The notes beneath the pieces were generated by a model. It was given only the letters and a program-made list of their open reading frames with translations. It did not search any database and was not told the origin of the DNA. A program made the translations under genes and the position numbers. 64,000 nucleotides of DNA from assembly GCF_031191545.1 (NCBI RefSeq), contig NZ_CP133472.1, positions 1,488,001 through 1,552,000 of the forward strand. The letters are read 5' to 3'. Each line of letters starts with the position of its first letter. Position 1 is the stretch's first letter. Source of the stretch: Schaalia odontolytica (GTDB taxonomy: Bacteria; Actinomycetota; Actinomycetes; Actinomycetales; Actinomycetaceae). Below, in pieces: positions 55,603-64,000 of this stretch.

Positions 55603-56201
55603 GATGTTCTCCTTTGTGGGTGGTGCGCATCTGCGCGGTGTGGGTTGGTGCGCGTGCGCGCGGGTTGTGAGCGAGATGAGGCCTCGCGCGATTGGTTGGT
55701 GGGCTACAGGTTGCCCAAGCCGGTCGTCGGATCAGTGTGTGTGGGGGAGTGGGGTGCGATGACGCTGAGCGTGTGCCTCCCGAGTGGCGCCACGTGAGAC
55801 GAATTGGATCGAGCGTGGCGTCTGGCCTGGCTCGCGTGGTGCTCACGTGTTCGAGAGTCTCGAATCCGTGGCATGTGATCCTCCTCGGTTAGTGGCGAAC
55901 AAATTAAAATACATCATTGCGAGGCGCAACGCCCTTAATCTAATGTATTTTGAGTCACATTGTTTTGGTATGGGACCAGTGTACGTGATGGTCGGGTGCG
56001 GGTGGAAATCGGCCGGGCGTGAGCCGGTGTCGGGTATGGTCATGCGCAACGTCGTCATGATTGTCAGCACGTGCGGTGATGAATGTTCGTCAACCTCCTC
56101 TATCGTCGTCCCGGTGCCGCAAGCGCGCGTTGGGCGAGCGTGGTGGCTCGCGAGGCCGCTGCGATTGCCTGTAGGGGGCATCTAAGTCAACAGGAAAAAG
56201 C
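55603..56201. other. Intergenic stretch before the ISL3 remnant
   Basis: About 600 bases with no supported gene. It contains the AT-rich inverted repeat AAAATACAT (55906-55914) / ATGTATTTT (55943-55951). Base composition falls clearly below the surrounding genes between 55900 and 55980. Confidence 0.5.
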
Positions 56202-56930
56202 GGCTCTTCATAATTGGGGGTGTCGTTGGGGTCTGAATCCTCCTGTTTCGAGGAGTGCTCGGGTGGTGTCGTTGGTGAGGTTTCGCAAGTTCGAGTGCGG
56301 AGCCGCGTAGGTGTTCGAGGTGGCCGTTGATGGCTTCGATGGGACCGCCTGCGGTGTGGGGGTGGTCGAAGTAGGCCAGGATATCTCTGGATCGCCGTTT
56401 GAGCGTTCTTCCCAGTGTGACGATCTCCGTGAGGGCGGTAGGGATGCCCGCGTCGCTGGTGACGTTCTTGCCCGATGTGCCTGCGGCACTCATCGAGAGC
56501 ATCCCCGGCCAGGTGCGCGACGTGGAAGAGATCCATGACCACCCTCGCGCCGGGGAGTTCTACAGTGGCTGCGTTTGTGAACCCGGGAATCGATCCATCG
56601 CGACGATCGCCATGCGCTCGCGTTACGTGTTGGGCTGGGAGGCCAGCCAGATGTGGGACGCCACCCTCAGGGCTCGTGCGCCAAGCGCCTGACCGCCGTG
56701 TCACGAGAAATGCCCTGGCACCCGCAGCGTCGGCACCACCGACCCTCACCAGCAATACGGCATGCCAATACTGCATGGTCTGCCTCAATGCGCTGACCCG
56801 TCACCTCCAACCCCAGGTCATCCGGGCGAGCGCCCGCGCTCAGATTGGGGCGATCACAGATAGTACTGGGAATGTTGAGGTCTTTCAGATGGACGGTGTA
56901 GGAATCAGGAAATAGTCCATCTCCGATTGC
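56202..56930 (-). mobile_element. Decayed ISL3-family insertion sequence
   Basis: A terminal-repeat-like end GGCTCTTCATAATTGGGGGTG-like sequence starts at 56202 (GGCTCTTC is typical of ISL3 ends). Reading leftwards, minus-strand fragments of an ISL3 transposase appear: RCRRCGC-type zinc-finger N-terminus (DLGLEVTGQRIEADHAVLAC), a middle piece with MDLFHVAHLAGDALDECRR, a DHPHTAGGPIEAINGHLEHL piece and RALLETGGFRPQ near the end. These lie in three frames and the middle of the gene is missing. The opposite end was not found. Confidence 0.8.
56207..56900 (-). pseudogene. ISL3 transposase pseudogene
   Basis: The transposase inside the ISL3 remnant has at least two frameshifts (for example between LEHLRGSALEL and the frame carrying RNLTNDTTRALLETGG) and an internal deletion; the whole is about half of the normal 400-plus residues. 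No catalytic DDE set can be assembled. It cannot be active. Confidence 0.8.
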
Positions 56931-57000
56931 GAAATACAAAATGGCTATACTAACTTTGTAAATCACGGATAATATAGCAGAATGTTGTAATGCAACTCCA

Positions 57001-57419
57001 ACCTAACTATTTGAAATTAGTAAAGAGATTGAGTTAGAAAAGAGTGTTCTTGAATCTAATAAATGCTCTGATCAAATAGGTGAAGTCTTAAGAGCTGTCA
57101 CATGTATCGAGCATTTCCCACATGCTGATGGATAATACTTAGAGGATTTACTCTACCGACCAAGAGGCAATCAGCTATACATAGAAGATGGAGGAGAGTT
57201 GTATGTTGATTCAACTTCTCAGAAAAAGACATTTCATAACCAAAATGAACCTGGTTTTATTGTAGCGAGAGAAAATCTCCATTAGAACTCTTGATTGAAA
57301 ACGAGGAGCTATTAGATTTAATAATAAGTGAGAATAATCTCACTTTAATATTGAAACACTATGAGTTTATTTGTTGCGCTATGTACTATCATGCATGTTA
57401 CGATCACTTGCACCTCTAA
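57001..57419 (+). pseudogene. Broken AT-rich gene in the imported segment
   Basis: One frame from about 57025 gives a plausible low-GC-type protein (EIELEKSVLESNKCSDQIGE onward) but is cut by TAA at 57133-57135. Reading resumes in the same frame (YLEDLLYRPRGNQLYIEDGG) to 57283, and the best continuation (SPLELLIENEELLDLIISEN, ending YHACYDHLHL) is one frame over, ending at 57419. A run of A near 57272 suggests loss of one base. The start is not evident. The family is unknown. Confidence 0.65.
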
Positions 57420-57436
57420 AATAGAAAGGTCTTAAG

Positions 57437-58582
57437 ATGGCGACCCTTATCAAGCATAAACGTGTAGAATTTTCAGAACTATTTTATGACCTAGTGTTTG
57501 TTTTTGCAATTTCAAAAGCAACTGCTTTAATTCACCCTTTTCATAACGGTGTTTTGGCTTGGGATTCTTTACTTGATTTCTTCATCTCTGTCATGGTTAT
57601 CATCAATTCCTGGATGATTCAAACCATTTATACCAATCGCTATGGAACAAACTCGTTATTTAACATGGTAATCATGTTTATCAACATGGGACTTATGCTC
57701 TTTATATCCAATATGATTGGATACAATTGGCAGCAATGGTACTATTATACCTGTTGGGCTGTTGGCACATTAACCCTTACCTTATTTTTTCAATATTTGG
57801 TTCAGTTTTTTAGAGGATCAACCGATAATGCTGATCGGGAAAGCATTAAAGGTTTTCTATGGTTAACAGGTCTACAAAGCTTAGGAGTCTATCTGGCAGC
57901 CCTTTTTCCAATTCACGTTGGAGTCTATGTCTTTATTGCTAGTATTCTGCTAACATTTATTGTGCCAATTTTCTTGATTACTAAAGATGAGCATTTCCAG
58001 GTAAATCTTCCCCATTTAATCGAGCGCGTCTCCCTTCTTGTCATTATTACGTTTGGAGAAATGGTTATTGGGCTAGTCAGCTTCTTTACAGTTGAGAATT
58101 TCTCGATTTATTCGGTTCTCAATTTCGTTATCATGCTTTCCCTGTTCTTGTTTTATTTTGGCGAATTTGACCATGCTATTGATCAAGGATCCAATCAAAG
58201 GGGATTATTTATAATTTATAGTCACTATCCTATTTTCATCGGGCTTATGTTGATGACAGTTTCGATGGGTTATCTCCTGAATCCCGAGGCTAATCTTCTC
58301 GTTGCAATCAGCTTCTTTTATATCGGAATTGGCCTCTTCCAAGCTGCTGTCCTAGCAAATGGGCCCTATAACAAAAACTATCTTCGCTATCCGAGAAGTT
58401 ACTACTGTGCTCAAGCGACACTCTATCTGGCTGCCTTGATTCCCTCTTTGCTTTTCGCTTCTAATCCTATAACAGTGTTGAGTATTGCAACCATTTTTAC
58501 TCTAGCTATAGCTAGTCATTTTATTTCTTTCTGGGTTACACGTACTAAACAATATTCCGTGCCTTACTGGGGGTTCTTCTAA
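57437..58582 (+). CDS. LtrA (low temperature requirement A) family membrane protein, horizontally acquired
   Basis: 381 residues from an ATG behind AGAAAGG. It opens with VEFSELFYDLVFVFAISKAT, the LtrA signature, and has about ten membrane segments; the closing FWVTRTKQYSVPYWGFF is cytosolic. LtrA was first described in Listeria as needed for growth in the cold; its transport function is unknown. The gene is strongly AT-rich, in contrast to every neighbour, with codons such as TTA and ATA that are rare in this chromosome. It is intact and appears to have its own ribosome site, in contrast to the broken gene before it. Origin in an oral Firmicute such as Streptococcus is likely. Confidence 0.9.
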   Translation: MATLIKHKRVEFSELFYDLVFVFAISKATALIHPFHNGVLAWDSLLDFFISVMVIINSWMIQTIYTNRYGTNSLFNMVIMFINMGLMLFISNMIGYNWQQWYYYTCWAVGTLTLTLFFQYLVQFFRGSTDNADRESIKGFLWLTGLQSLGVYLAALFPIHVGVYVFIASILLTFIVPIFLITKDEHFQVNLPHLIERVSLLVIITFGEMVIGLVSFFTVENFSIYSVLNFVIMLSLFLFYFGEFDHAIDQGSNQRGLFIIYSHYPIFIGLMLMTVSMGYLLNPEANLLVAISFFYIGIGLFQAAVLANGPYNKNYLRYPRSYYCAQATLYLAALIPSLLFASNPITVLSIATIFTLAIASHFISFWVTRTKQYSVPYWGFF

Positions 58583-58964
58583 ACTAAATTTGGCCATTAT
58601 CCGTCTATCAACTTCCTTAGGTATCGTAGATTTTAGAACCAAATGGGAGTCATTCGTTATTGTCTCGCTTTTACCCCATTTTAAAATCCTGACATTGAAA
58701 GTACCTAAAAGTAATTCCCTGAAATCAGCTGAGTTTCAACATCCTGTTCGTTTTCAATGCGGAAGGTTCTTACAAATTCATCTAGGGGATCTTCGTCGTG
58801 GGCTGCGCGCGCTTCGGTCATTGCCTGGTCGGCTTCGCTCATCAGCTTGTTCACGTCGAACAGTGCCGAACCCTCGTGGTCCTTCAGTACTTGCGAGCCC
58901 AGGCGACGGTGGCATCAGCGTCACGAATATGGCGCTGGGCGGTACCTTTCGCCTTGCGCGTAAC
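58583..58964. other. Junction region between island and chromosome
   Basis: AT-rich sequence continues to about 58785 and then turns abruptly GC-rich. On the minus strand a frame with LFDVNKLMSEADQAMTEARA lies at about 58795-58870; it matches the tail region of the TPM paralog at 60768 and is separated from the gene at 58965 by its TAA and by a frameshift. The AT-rich side continues this frame for about 25 codons to a TAG near 58709. The plus-strand frame 58590-59063 crosses the junction and is not a gene. Confidence 0.7.
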
Positions 58965-60551
58965 TTATTTCTGAGTCATGAGTGGAGCGAGGATCGCATC
59001 CATTCGGAGCTCCACGTCGCGAAGGTTTTCGAGCGCACCGAGGGGATCCTCGTCGCTGACTAGCGCGCGCTGTCCCCTGGTGATGGCGGCCTCGGCCTCG
59101 TCGAGAAGGGGAGAAAAAACATCGGAGGAATCGAGCTGCTTCACCTCCGTCAGGGTGGCGGACACGGATCCGATGGAAGAAATGAGCCTCTCGCGGAAGG
59201 CATCGAGATCGGTCTTCGCAGAGAAGATTGCATCCGTCTGCGCATTGGCCATGGTTAGTGCGCGCTGGGCGGTATCCAGCGCGGATGCTGCGCGGGTGGC
59301 GTCGGTGTCGAGATGCGCGCCGGCCGTCTCCAACGCCGCGCGAGCGGACTCCAGCAGCTGTTCCGCGCGCTGCGGATTGTCCTGGAGGGAAGCGAGCATG
59401 GACTCGGGGTAGAGGCCCGCGATGCTGGAGAGTTCTTCCTTCGAGCGCTCCAGATCGGCGAGCTCCTCGACGAGACGTTCGCGAGCGTCGGCAAGCTGCG
59501 TGGGAAGCGATGAGCGCTTCTCGCGCTGTGCGGCAAACTCCTTGCGAGCATCCTGCAGGGGTGCCAGGTTCTTGTCGAGATCCTCCGTGATTGTTGTGGC
59601 GAGGCGTCGCTTGGCATGGGAATCAGGGGTCTGCTCGATCTGTTTGTGTGTGTCGAGGCCGCGTGCGATAGCCTCTTTGGCCGCCTCGAGGCGGCGCCCG
59701 TACTGTTCAGCCGCGGCACTACCGAACTGGGCGCGAGCGAAATTCCAGTCCTCTTCCGCGGCGCGCACCTGTTCCTCGGCCTCCGACAAGCGCCGCCGTG
59801 CTTCCGCGGCTAACCTCAAGGCTTCGCGCCTCACAGGGTCGACGAGAGGGGTGAGGTCCGCGGATTTCGTGTCGCGTCCGTCGTCTTGCTCTTGTTCGCG
59901 CAGCTTGGCCCGCAGCTCGAGAAAAAGGGTAAGGATGAGCAACCCGCCTGCGATGATGAAAATGATGACGATGCGGGTTGTGTCGTCCTTGTTTCTACTG
60001 TCCTGCCCTTGCTGCATCGTGACGTTGTGGCGATGCACTTGCGCGTGAATGTAGATGGCGGTGTCGATATCGCTGATGAAAGAGCTGATGCCGGCGCTCA
60101 CCGCATCGCTGGTTAATGGGCTCGATGTGTAGTTGTTTCGAGCGCTCGCCAGGGCATCGTCGAAGATTCGCTTGAGGGACGGGTCCGTTGTCAGGTTTCG
60201 AGCGAATTGTGCATCTGCGCAGTAGGAGTCTGTGCCATCCTCGTAGGAAACAACGTAGAGGATGCCCTTTTCCGCAGTACGTGATTTCTCGAGGGTGGCC
60301 TGGCACCAAACGGCCGGTTCCTGGTCGGAGAAATTGGGGATAACGACTGCGTCGATAATTGTGCCGTAGGTGGAACGCAGCGATTCTGCTTCGCTCTCAA
60401 GTCGGGTGCGCTCATCGTCGCTCAGGAAGCCGTCGGGATCGGTGACGTGTCCGCTCGTGGTGAGCGGCTCGGTCGCAAATGCGGGCGCGCCGCCGACCAG
60501 CATCGCAGCCATCACGATGGCTGCGAAGCCCAGGCGTCGGATCCGTGACAC
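58965..60551 (-). CDS. TPM-domain membrane protein, C-terminally truncated
   Basis: 528 residues from a GTG at 60551 behind AGGAGG; the frame up to 60620 lacks a ribosome site. Signal peptide (VSRIRRLGFAAIVMAAMLVG), then a TPM domain (SGHVTDPDGFLSDDERTRLE, IIDAVVIPNFSDQ, ILYVVSYEDG), a membrane helix near 215-237 and a helical stalk. It aligns along its whole length with the 60768 gene, which goes on for about 150 residues more. Here a TAA ends it, and the lost tail is traceable downstream in two frames before the AT-rich island starts. The TPM domain itself is complete. Confidence 0.85.
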   Translation of the reverse strand: MSRIRRLGFAAIVMAAMLVGGAPAFATEPLTTSGHVTDPDGFLSDDERTRLESEAESLRSTYGTIIDAVVIPNFSDQEPAVWCQATLEKSRTAEKGILYVVSYEDGTDSYCADAQFARNLTTDPSLKRIFDDALASARNNYTSSPLTSDAVSAGISSFISDIDTAIYIHAQVHRHNVTMQQGQDSRNKDDTTRIVIIFIIAGGLLILTLFLELRAKLREQEQDDGRDTKSADLTPLVDPVRREALRLAAEARRRLSEAEEQVRAAEEDWNFARAQFGSAAAEQYGRRLEAAKEAIARGLDTHKQIEQTPDSHAKRRLATTITEDLDKNLAPLQDARKEFAAQREKRSSLPTQLADARERLVEELADLERSKEELSSIAGLYPESMLASLQDNPQRAEQLLESARAALETAGAHLDTDATRAASALDTAQRALTMANAQTDAIFSAKTDLDAFRERLISSIGSVSATLTEVKQLDSSDVFSPLLDEAEAAITRGQRALVSDEDPLGALENLRDVELRMDAILAPLMTQK

Positions 60552-60767
60552 GGTGCCTCCTGCTCGTCGGTGAAGCGGATAAACCTCTGGCTGCGTGGCT
60601 TGATAGCGTCGACATCGCACTGTATGGTGCGGCGCAGCCTCGCGAGCATCCTTAGTTTACGAGGAAATATGCCGAGCCGTGACGGACTCACTCACGTTTT
60701 CCGAGGGGCAGGGCATCGTGAGGCCCGCACATGCAGAACGTCGCGGCCTCATGGGTGGGTTGGGAGG

Positions 60768-62846
60768 TCAGAAACTTCCGGAAACGGAGGAGCCGCCGAA
60801 GCCGCCGCCCCAGTTGGAGCCGGAGCCGGAAACGGAGGAGCCGCCGAAGCCGCCGCCCCAGTTGGAGCCGGAGCCGGAGACGAAGGACCAGCCGGAGCCG
60901 GATGAACGGGAGCCGCGATCGTAATGATCGAAGCGGTCGTAGTCGCGGTCGCGTCGGCCCTGGTAGCCGGGGCCCGACTGCGAGAAGAGCGTGGACCACA
61001 GGAGGAAGTCGCCGAGTGAGGAACCGGTGAAGGAACCGTTGTTGCTCGTTCCGCTTCCCCAGCTGCCGGTAGTCGGCTGAATGGGGGTGGCCATGACGCG
61101 GTCGGCGAACGCGCGGGCGTTGGCCGCGTGAGTGGCAGCTGCCTGCGGGTCCTTGTCGAGGGAGTCGTGCGCCGCGCGCAGCGCCTGTTCGGCGTTGTTC
61201 AGCGTGCCGCGCACCTGCAGGTCGATGGCGCCGCGGCGCCCCTGCACGTAGCGCTGCGCCTGGCCGACGGCGGATTCCGCGAGGGCGATCTGGCTTGTCG
61301 CCGCGGAGAAAGCCTTGTCGCGGGCCTCCTGGCTGGTGCGCAGGGGTGCGAGGGCGGCGTCGATGGTCGCCTCGGCAGTGCGCAGGTGCTCGAGCGCGGC
61401 GAGAGGGTCGCCGTTGTTTGCCAGGGCAGCCTGAGCCTCGGAGATCGCCGCGCGCGCGTCGGCGACGAGGGGGGTGAAGGTTGCGGGATCGGTGTCGAGG
61501 CGCTCGACGTCCGACAGATCCGCCGAGATCGAACCGATGGCGCCGGCCAGTCGGTCGCGGATCGCGTCGAGGTCTGACTTGGCGGTGAAGATCGCGTCCG
61601 TCTGATGGTTGGCCATCGTCAGCGCGCGGTGTGCGGTGTCCAGGGCGCTAGCCGCGCGGGTGCGGTCCGTGTCCACCACCTCGTCGGCGGTATCGAGGGC
61701 GGAACGCGCCGAGGTGAGCAGTGCGGCCGCCTGCTCGGGGTTGTCCTGGAGGGAGGCGAGCATCTGTGCGGGGTAGATGCCGGCGATGGTGACCAGCTCG
61801 GCTTTGGCGCGCTCGAGGTCGGTGAGCTCCTCGGCGAGGCGCTCGCGCGCCTCGCGGATGCGCTCGGGGAGCGTCGCCTCCTCCGCGCGCTTGGTGGCGA
61901 ATGCGGCCTGGATCTGGCTCAGGGGGTTGAGATTGGAACCGAGGTCGCGCATGAGCTTCTTCGCCAGCTCGGAGCGCTCAAGAGTGGCGGTCGCGTCGTT
62001 CATTCGCACCTGGAGATCGAAGCAGCGCGTCACGGCGGCCTTCGCGTTCTCGATCGCTCTTGCGAAGTCATCCGTCGAGGTCAGGCCGAACTGTGCGCGA
62101 GCGAAGTTCAACTCGTCAGTCGCGGTTCGCACCTGCTCGTCGGCGGCGAGCAGCTGGCGATTGGCTTCCTGGACGGCCTTCTCGGCTGCTACCGAGTCGA
62201 TGGCCATCGCGTGCGCCGCGCTCTTCTTGCTGCGGCGTGAGGAAGCGGCGACCGTGATGCCGATGAGGAGGAGGCCGCCGACGAACATGGCGGACAGGAT
62301 GTAGAAGGAGTTCAAGCCGCCCGACGAGGACGATGAAGTGCTCGTCGGCTGCGCGGTCTGTGACGAGGTCCCCGACGAGGAGCGGGAAACGAGGGTGTCA
62401 GCGAAGGCGGTAGCCGCGTTGGCGGCGTCGCGCGATGTCAGGGGGTTCGACCTCAGCTGCGCCTCGGCGGCCTTGATGGCGTTGGACAGCTGGGATTGGA
62501 TGGAGGGGTTGTTGCTACACGCGGCGTCGGCGCGCTCCGTGTAGGCGATGACATAGATGACGTCGGAGTGGCCGAGAGAGGAATCCTCCAGTGTTTGAGT
62601 GCACCACTTGTAGGCGCTCAAGCCCGAAAGGTCTTCAACGAAGATGAAGGAGATGTTCGAGCCGGAAGTGGCGGCCTTGCTGACGGCCCCTTCGACGGTC
62701 GAACGGTCGGAGCTGTCGAGCCAGCCCGCTGGGTCAGTGACAGCCCCGCTGACCGTGACCGGCGACGTTGCGAACGTCGGCAGGCCGAGCGCGAGCAGCA
62801 TCGCTGTGAGAACAGCGACGAGGCTGAAGCGGCGGAATCGTGACAC
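60768..62846 (-). CDS. TPM-domain membrane protein with glycine-rich tail
   Basis: 692 residues from a GTG at 62846 behind AGGAGG; a far ATG at 62888 is not used. Signal peptide, TPM domain (SGAVTDPAGWLDSSDRSTVE, DVIYVIAYTERAD), a membrane helix near 195-217, a long helical region (about 230-590) and a Gly/Ser/Trp-rich C-terminus ending GSGSNWGGGFGGSSVSGSF. TPM domains occur in membrane-associated quality-control factors; the substrate here is unknown. It precedes its truncated paralog in the same orientation with a gap of 216 bases. Confidence 0.9.
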   Translation of the reverse strand: MSRFRRFSLVAVLTAMLLALGLPTFATSPVTVSGAVTDPAGWLDSSDRSTVEGAVSKAATSGSNISFIFVEDLSGLSAYKWCTQTLEDSSLGHSDVIYVIAYTERADAACSNNPSIQSQLSNAIKAAEAQLRSNPLTSRDAANAATAFADTLVSRSSSGTSSQTAQPTSTSSSSSGGLNSFYILSAMFVGGLLLIGITVAASSRRSKKSAAHAMAIDSVAAEKAVQEANRQLLAADEQVRTATDELNFARAQFGLTSTDDFARAIENAKAAVTRCFDLQVRMNDATATLERSELAKKLMRDLGSNLNPLSQIQAAFATKRAEEATLPERIREARERLAEELTDLERAKAELVTIAGIYPAQMLASLQDNPEQAAALLTSARSALDTADEVVDTDRTRAASALDTAHRALTMANHQTDAIFTAKSDLDAIRDRLAGAIGSISADLSDVERLDTDPATFTPLVADARAAISEAQAALANNGDPLAALEHLRTAEATIDAALAPLRTSQEARDKAFSAATSQIALAESAVGQAQRYVQGRRGAIDLQVRGTLNNAEQALRAAHDSLDKDPQAAATHAANARAFADRVMATPIQPTTGSWGSGTSNNGSFTGSSLGDFLLWSTLFSQSGPGYQGRRDRDYDRFDHYDRGSRSSGSGWSFVSGSGSNWGGGFGGSSVSGSGSNWGGGFGGSSVSGSF
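60780..60875 (-). repeat. Two tandem 48-base coding repeats
   Basis: Two almost identical 48-base units (60780-60827, 60828-60875) encode GSGSNWGGGFGGSSVS twice at the end of the TPM protein. Copy number may vary between strains. Confidence 0.85.
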
Positions 62847-63092
62847 TGGGTCCTCCTGCGAAGTGGCGAACAGATGAACATACACCATGCTGGAAGCTTA
62901 TGTCGACTATGTGATGAAACCTTCGCAGCGTGATTGTTTCCGTGGGGTCAGTCTACGTGAAAGTTGCTTCCGCATGGGGTGCTCGGTGCTGTTCGCTACA
63001 GGCGTTGGCTCGCCTCCCGCGCGCATCGACAGAGCATCCTATGATGGGTGTAGCCCATTGGGCTCTCAGACTATTGATAGAAGGAGGGGACC

Positions 63093-63470
63093 ATGCCCAC
63101 AGGTAAAGTGAGGTTCTTCGACGCTGATCGCGGTTTCGGCTTCATCGCAGGAGACGACGGGGCGGATGTCTTCCTCCACTCGTCCGCGCTCCCGGCCGAT
63201 CACCCCAGCCCTCGAGTGGGCTCACGCGTGGAGTATTCGGTTGCTGACGGACGTAAGGGACCGCAGGCGCTCAGCGTGCGTTTCCTCAAGGAGACAGCTT
63301 CCGTTGCCCGAGCCAAGCGTCGCAAGCCGCAGGCGATGGTGCCCGTCGTCGAGGATCTGATCAAGCTCCTCGATTCCTCGAGCGCCGCCCTGCGCCGCGG
63401 ATCGTACCCGGACAACGCAACCAAGATCGCGAAGGTACTGCGCGCCGTCGCAGAGGAATTTGATGCCTAA
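63093..63470 (+). CDS. Cold-shock domain protein with C-terminal extension
   Basis: 125 residues behind AAGGAGGGG. The N-terminal cold-shock domain has GKVRFFDADRGFGFIAGDDG and DVFLHSSAL, with the RNP1-type GFGFI and RNP2-type VFLH motifs. A C-terminal extension of about 55 residues (KRRKPQAMVPVVEDLIKLLD) is found in the actinobacterial CspB-like subgroup. It is an RNA/DNA chaperone. Its stop codon overlaps the next gene's start, suggesting translational coupling with the DUF3027 gene. Confidence 0.92.
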   Translation: MPTGKVRFFDADRGFGFIAGDDGADVFLHSSALPADHPSPRVGSRVEYSVADGRKGPQALSVRFLKETASVARAKRRKPQAMVPVVEDLIKLLDSSSAALRRGSYPDNATKIAKVLRAVAEEFDA

Positions 63471-64000
63471 GACTCAGGCCCGTGTTCGGGCAGTGAAGAA
63501 GGACGCCGTCCTGGAGGGCGCTGTCGACGTCGCGCGCGCCGGTGCCGAAGCGGTGGCTTATCCGCGTCCCGTCGGCGAGCATGCGGGCTTCGAGATGCTC
63601 TCGGAGCGCCTGGCTACCCACTACTTCGCGTCGACCGACGCGGGTTACGTGGGCTGGTGCTGGGCGGTCACCGTTGCCCGCGTGCCGCGCGGACGCGTCG
63701 CCACCGTGTGCGAGGTTGACATGACTCCCCGTGAGGGTGCGCTGTTGGCCCCGGAGTGGGTGCCCTGGGAAGAGCGCCTGCGTCCCTCGGACATTTCTCG
63801 AGATGATGTCCTGCCGTACAAAGCGGACGATGAACGCCTCGAGCAGGGTTTTGAGGATGCCAGCGAGGACCTTGATCTGCCGGTCGTGCGTGAACTCGGG
63901 CTGGGACGTGCGCGCGTCCTGTCGCAGGAGGGGCTCGATCAGGCAGCCAAGCGGTGGTACGAGTCCGAGAGGGGGCCGACGTCCGGTCGTCGCCCGCGAA
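63463..64000 (+). CDS. DUF3027 protein, 3'-truncated by the window edge
   Basis: At least 179 residues from the ATG at 63463, which overlaps the cold-shock gene by 8 bases. Contains AYPRPVGEHAGFEMLSERLA, YFASTDAGYVGWCWAVTVAR and APEWVPWEERLRPSD, typical of DUF3027, an uncharacterised actinobacterial family regularly placed next to this cold-shock gene. No enzymatic motif is known. Confidence 0.85.
   Translation, partial: MPKTQARVRAVKKDAVLEGAVDVARAGAEAVAYPRPVGEHAGFEMLSERLATHYFASTDAGYVGWCWAVTVARVPRGRVATVCEVDMTPREGALLAPEWVPWEERLRPSDISRDDVLPYKADDERLEQGFEDASEDLDLPVVRELGLGRARVLSQEGLDQAAKRWYESERGPTSGRRPR

Noticed and set aside
58965..58967. Programmed readthrough at the TPM-gene TAA
   Set aside because: A second lesion (frameshift) and the island junction follow within 200 bases, so decay explains the stop better than recoding.
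58590..59063. Plus-strand gene spanning the AT/GC junction
   Set aside because: It runs from foreign into native DNA against the real minus-strand gene and has no ribosome site.

Overview
The window is a stretch of high-GC Gram-positive chromosome. The best guess is an oral member of the Actinomycetaceae (Schaalia/Actinomyces type). This rests on codon bias, a WXG100 protein, a class II lysyl-tRNA synthetase, many genes that look leaderless, a HspR-type HAIR site before clpB and HrcA-type CIRCE sites before groEL, plus an island that resembles streptococcal DNA. Species-level identity is an inference.

Layout. 1-3 kb: two tandem paralogous small membrane proteins (the first cut by the window edge) and a DUF418 membrane protein. 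3-8.3 kb: a 32-residue small ORF, a YbjN protein, clpB, then a TetR regulator overlapping a serine-hydrolase gene. 8.4-17 kb: xthA, a large surface-anchored protein behind a Zur-like box, an SDR, a HAD-pyrE pair, a TrmH methyltransferase and class II fbaA. 17-18.7 kb: a gene-free block with three repeat systems. 18.8-29 kb: flotillin, two proteins of unknown function, a glycerophosphodiesterase, a DUF4032 protein, an MsmK/UgpC-type ATPase, a Ser/Thr kinase and a DsbA-like protein. 29.5-35 kb: tRNA-Thr, ung, a LytR_C protein, groEL, a WXG100 protein and an HD-fold protein that has lost its HD pair. 35-42 kb: a two-component system, a pair of bacterial PH-domain membrane proteins, and DUF2520-panC-panD. 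42-48.6 kb: a carbohydrate locus (two ABC permeases, a binding lipoprotein, a PIG-L deacetylase, a GH4 glycosidase and a PfkB kinase). 48.6-55.6 kb: lysS, a SorC-type regulator divergent from glpF-glpK, a NYN-domain protein and PspA. 56.2-58.8 kb: a decayed ISL3 element followed by an AT-rich imported segment with a broken gene and an intact LtrA gene. 59-64 kb: two TPM-domain secreted/membrane proteins (the first cut short where the island joins), a cold-shock protein and a DUF3027 gene running off the edge.

Functionally the window mixes housekeeping and stress functions (ClpB, GroEL, PspA, flotillin, Csp) with carbon uptake (glycerol, phosphodiesters, an amino-sugar or glycoside locus) and pantothenate synthesis. 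The most unusual material is the orientation-switching 19-bp repeat array at 17.9-18.1 kb, a palindromic repeat family shared by 17.5 kb and 31.2 kb, and the AT-rich island at 56.9-58.8 kb that has replaced the end of a TPM gene.
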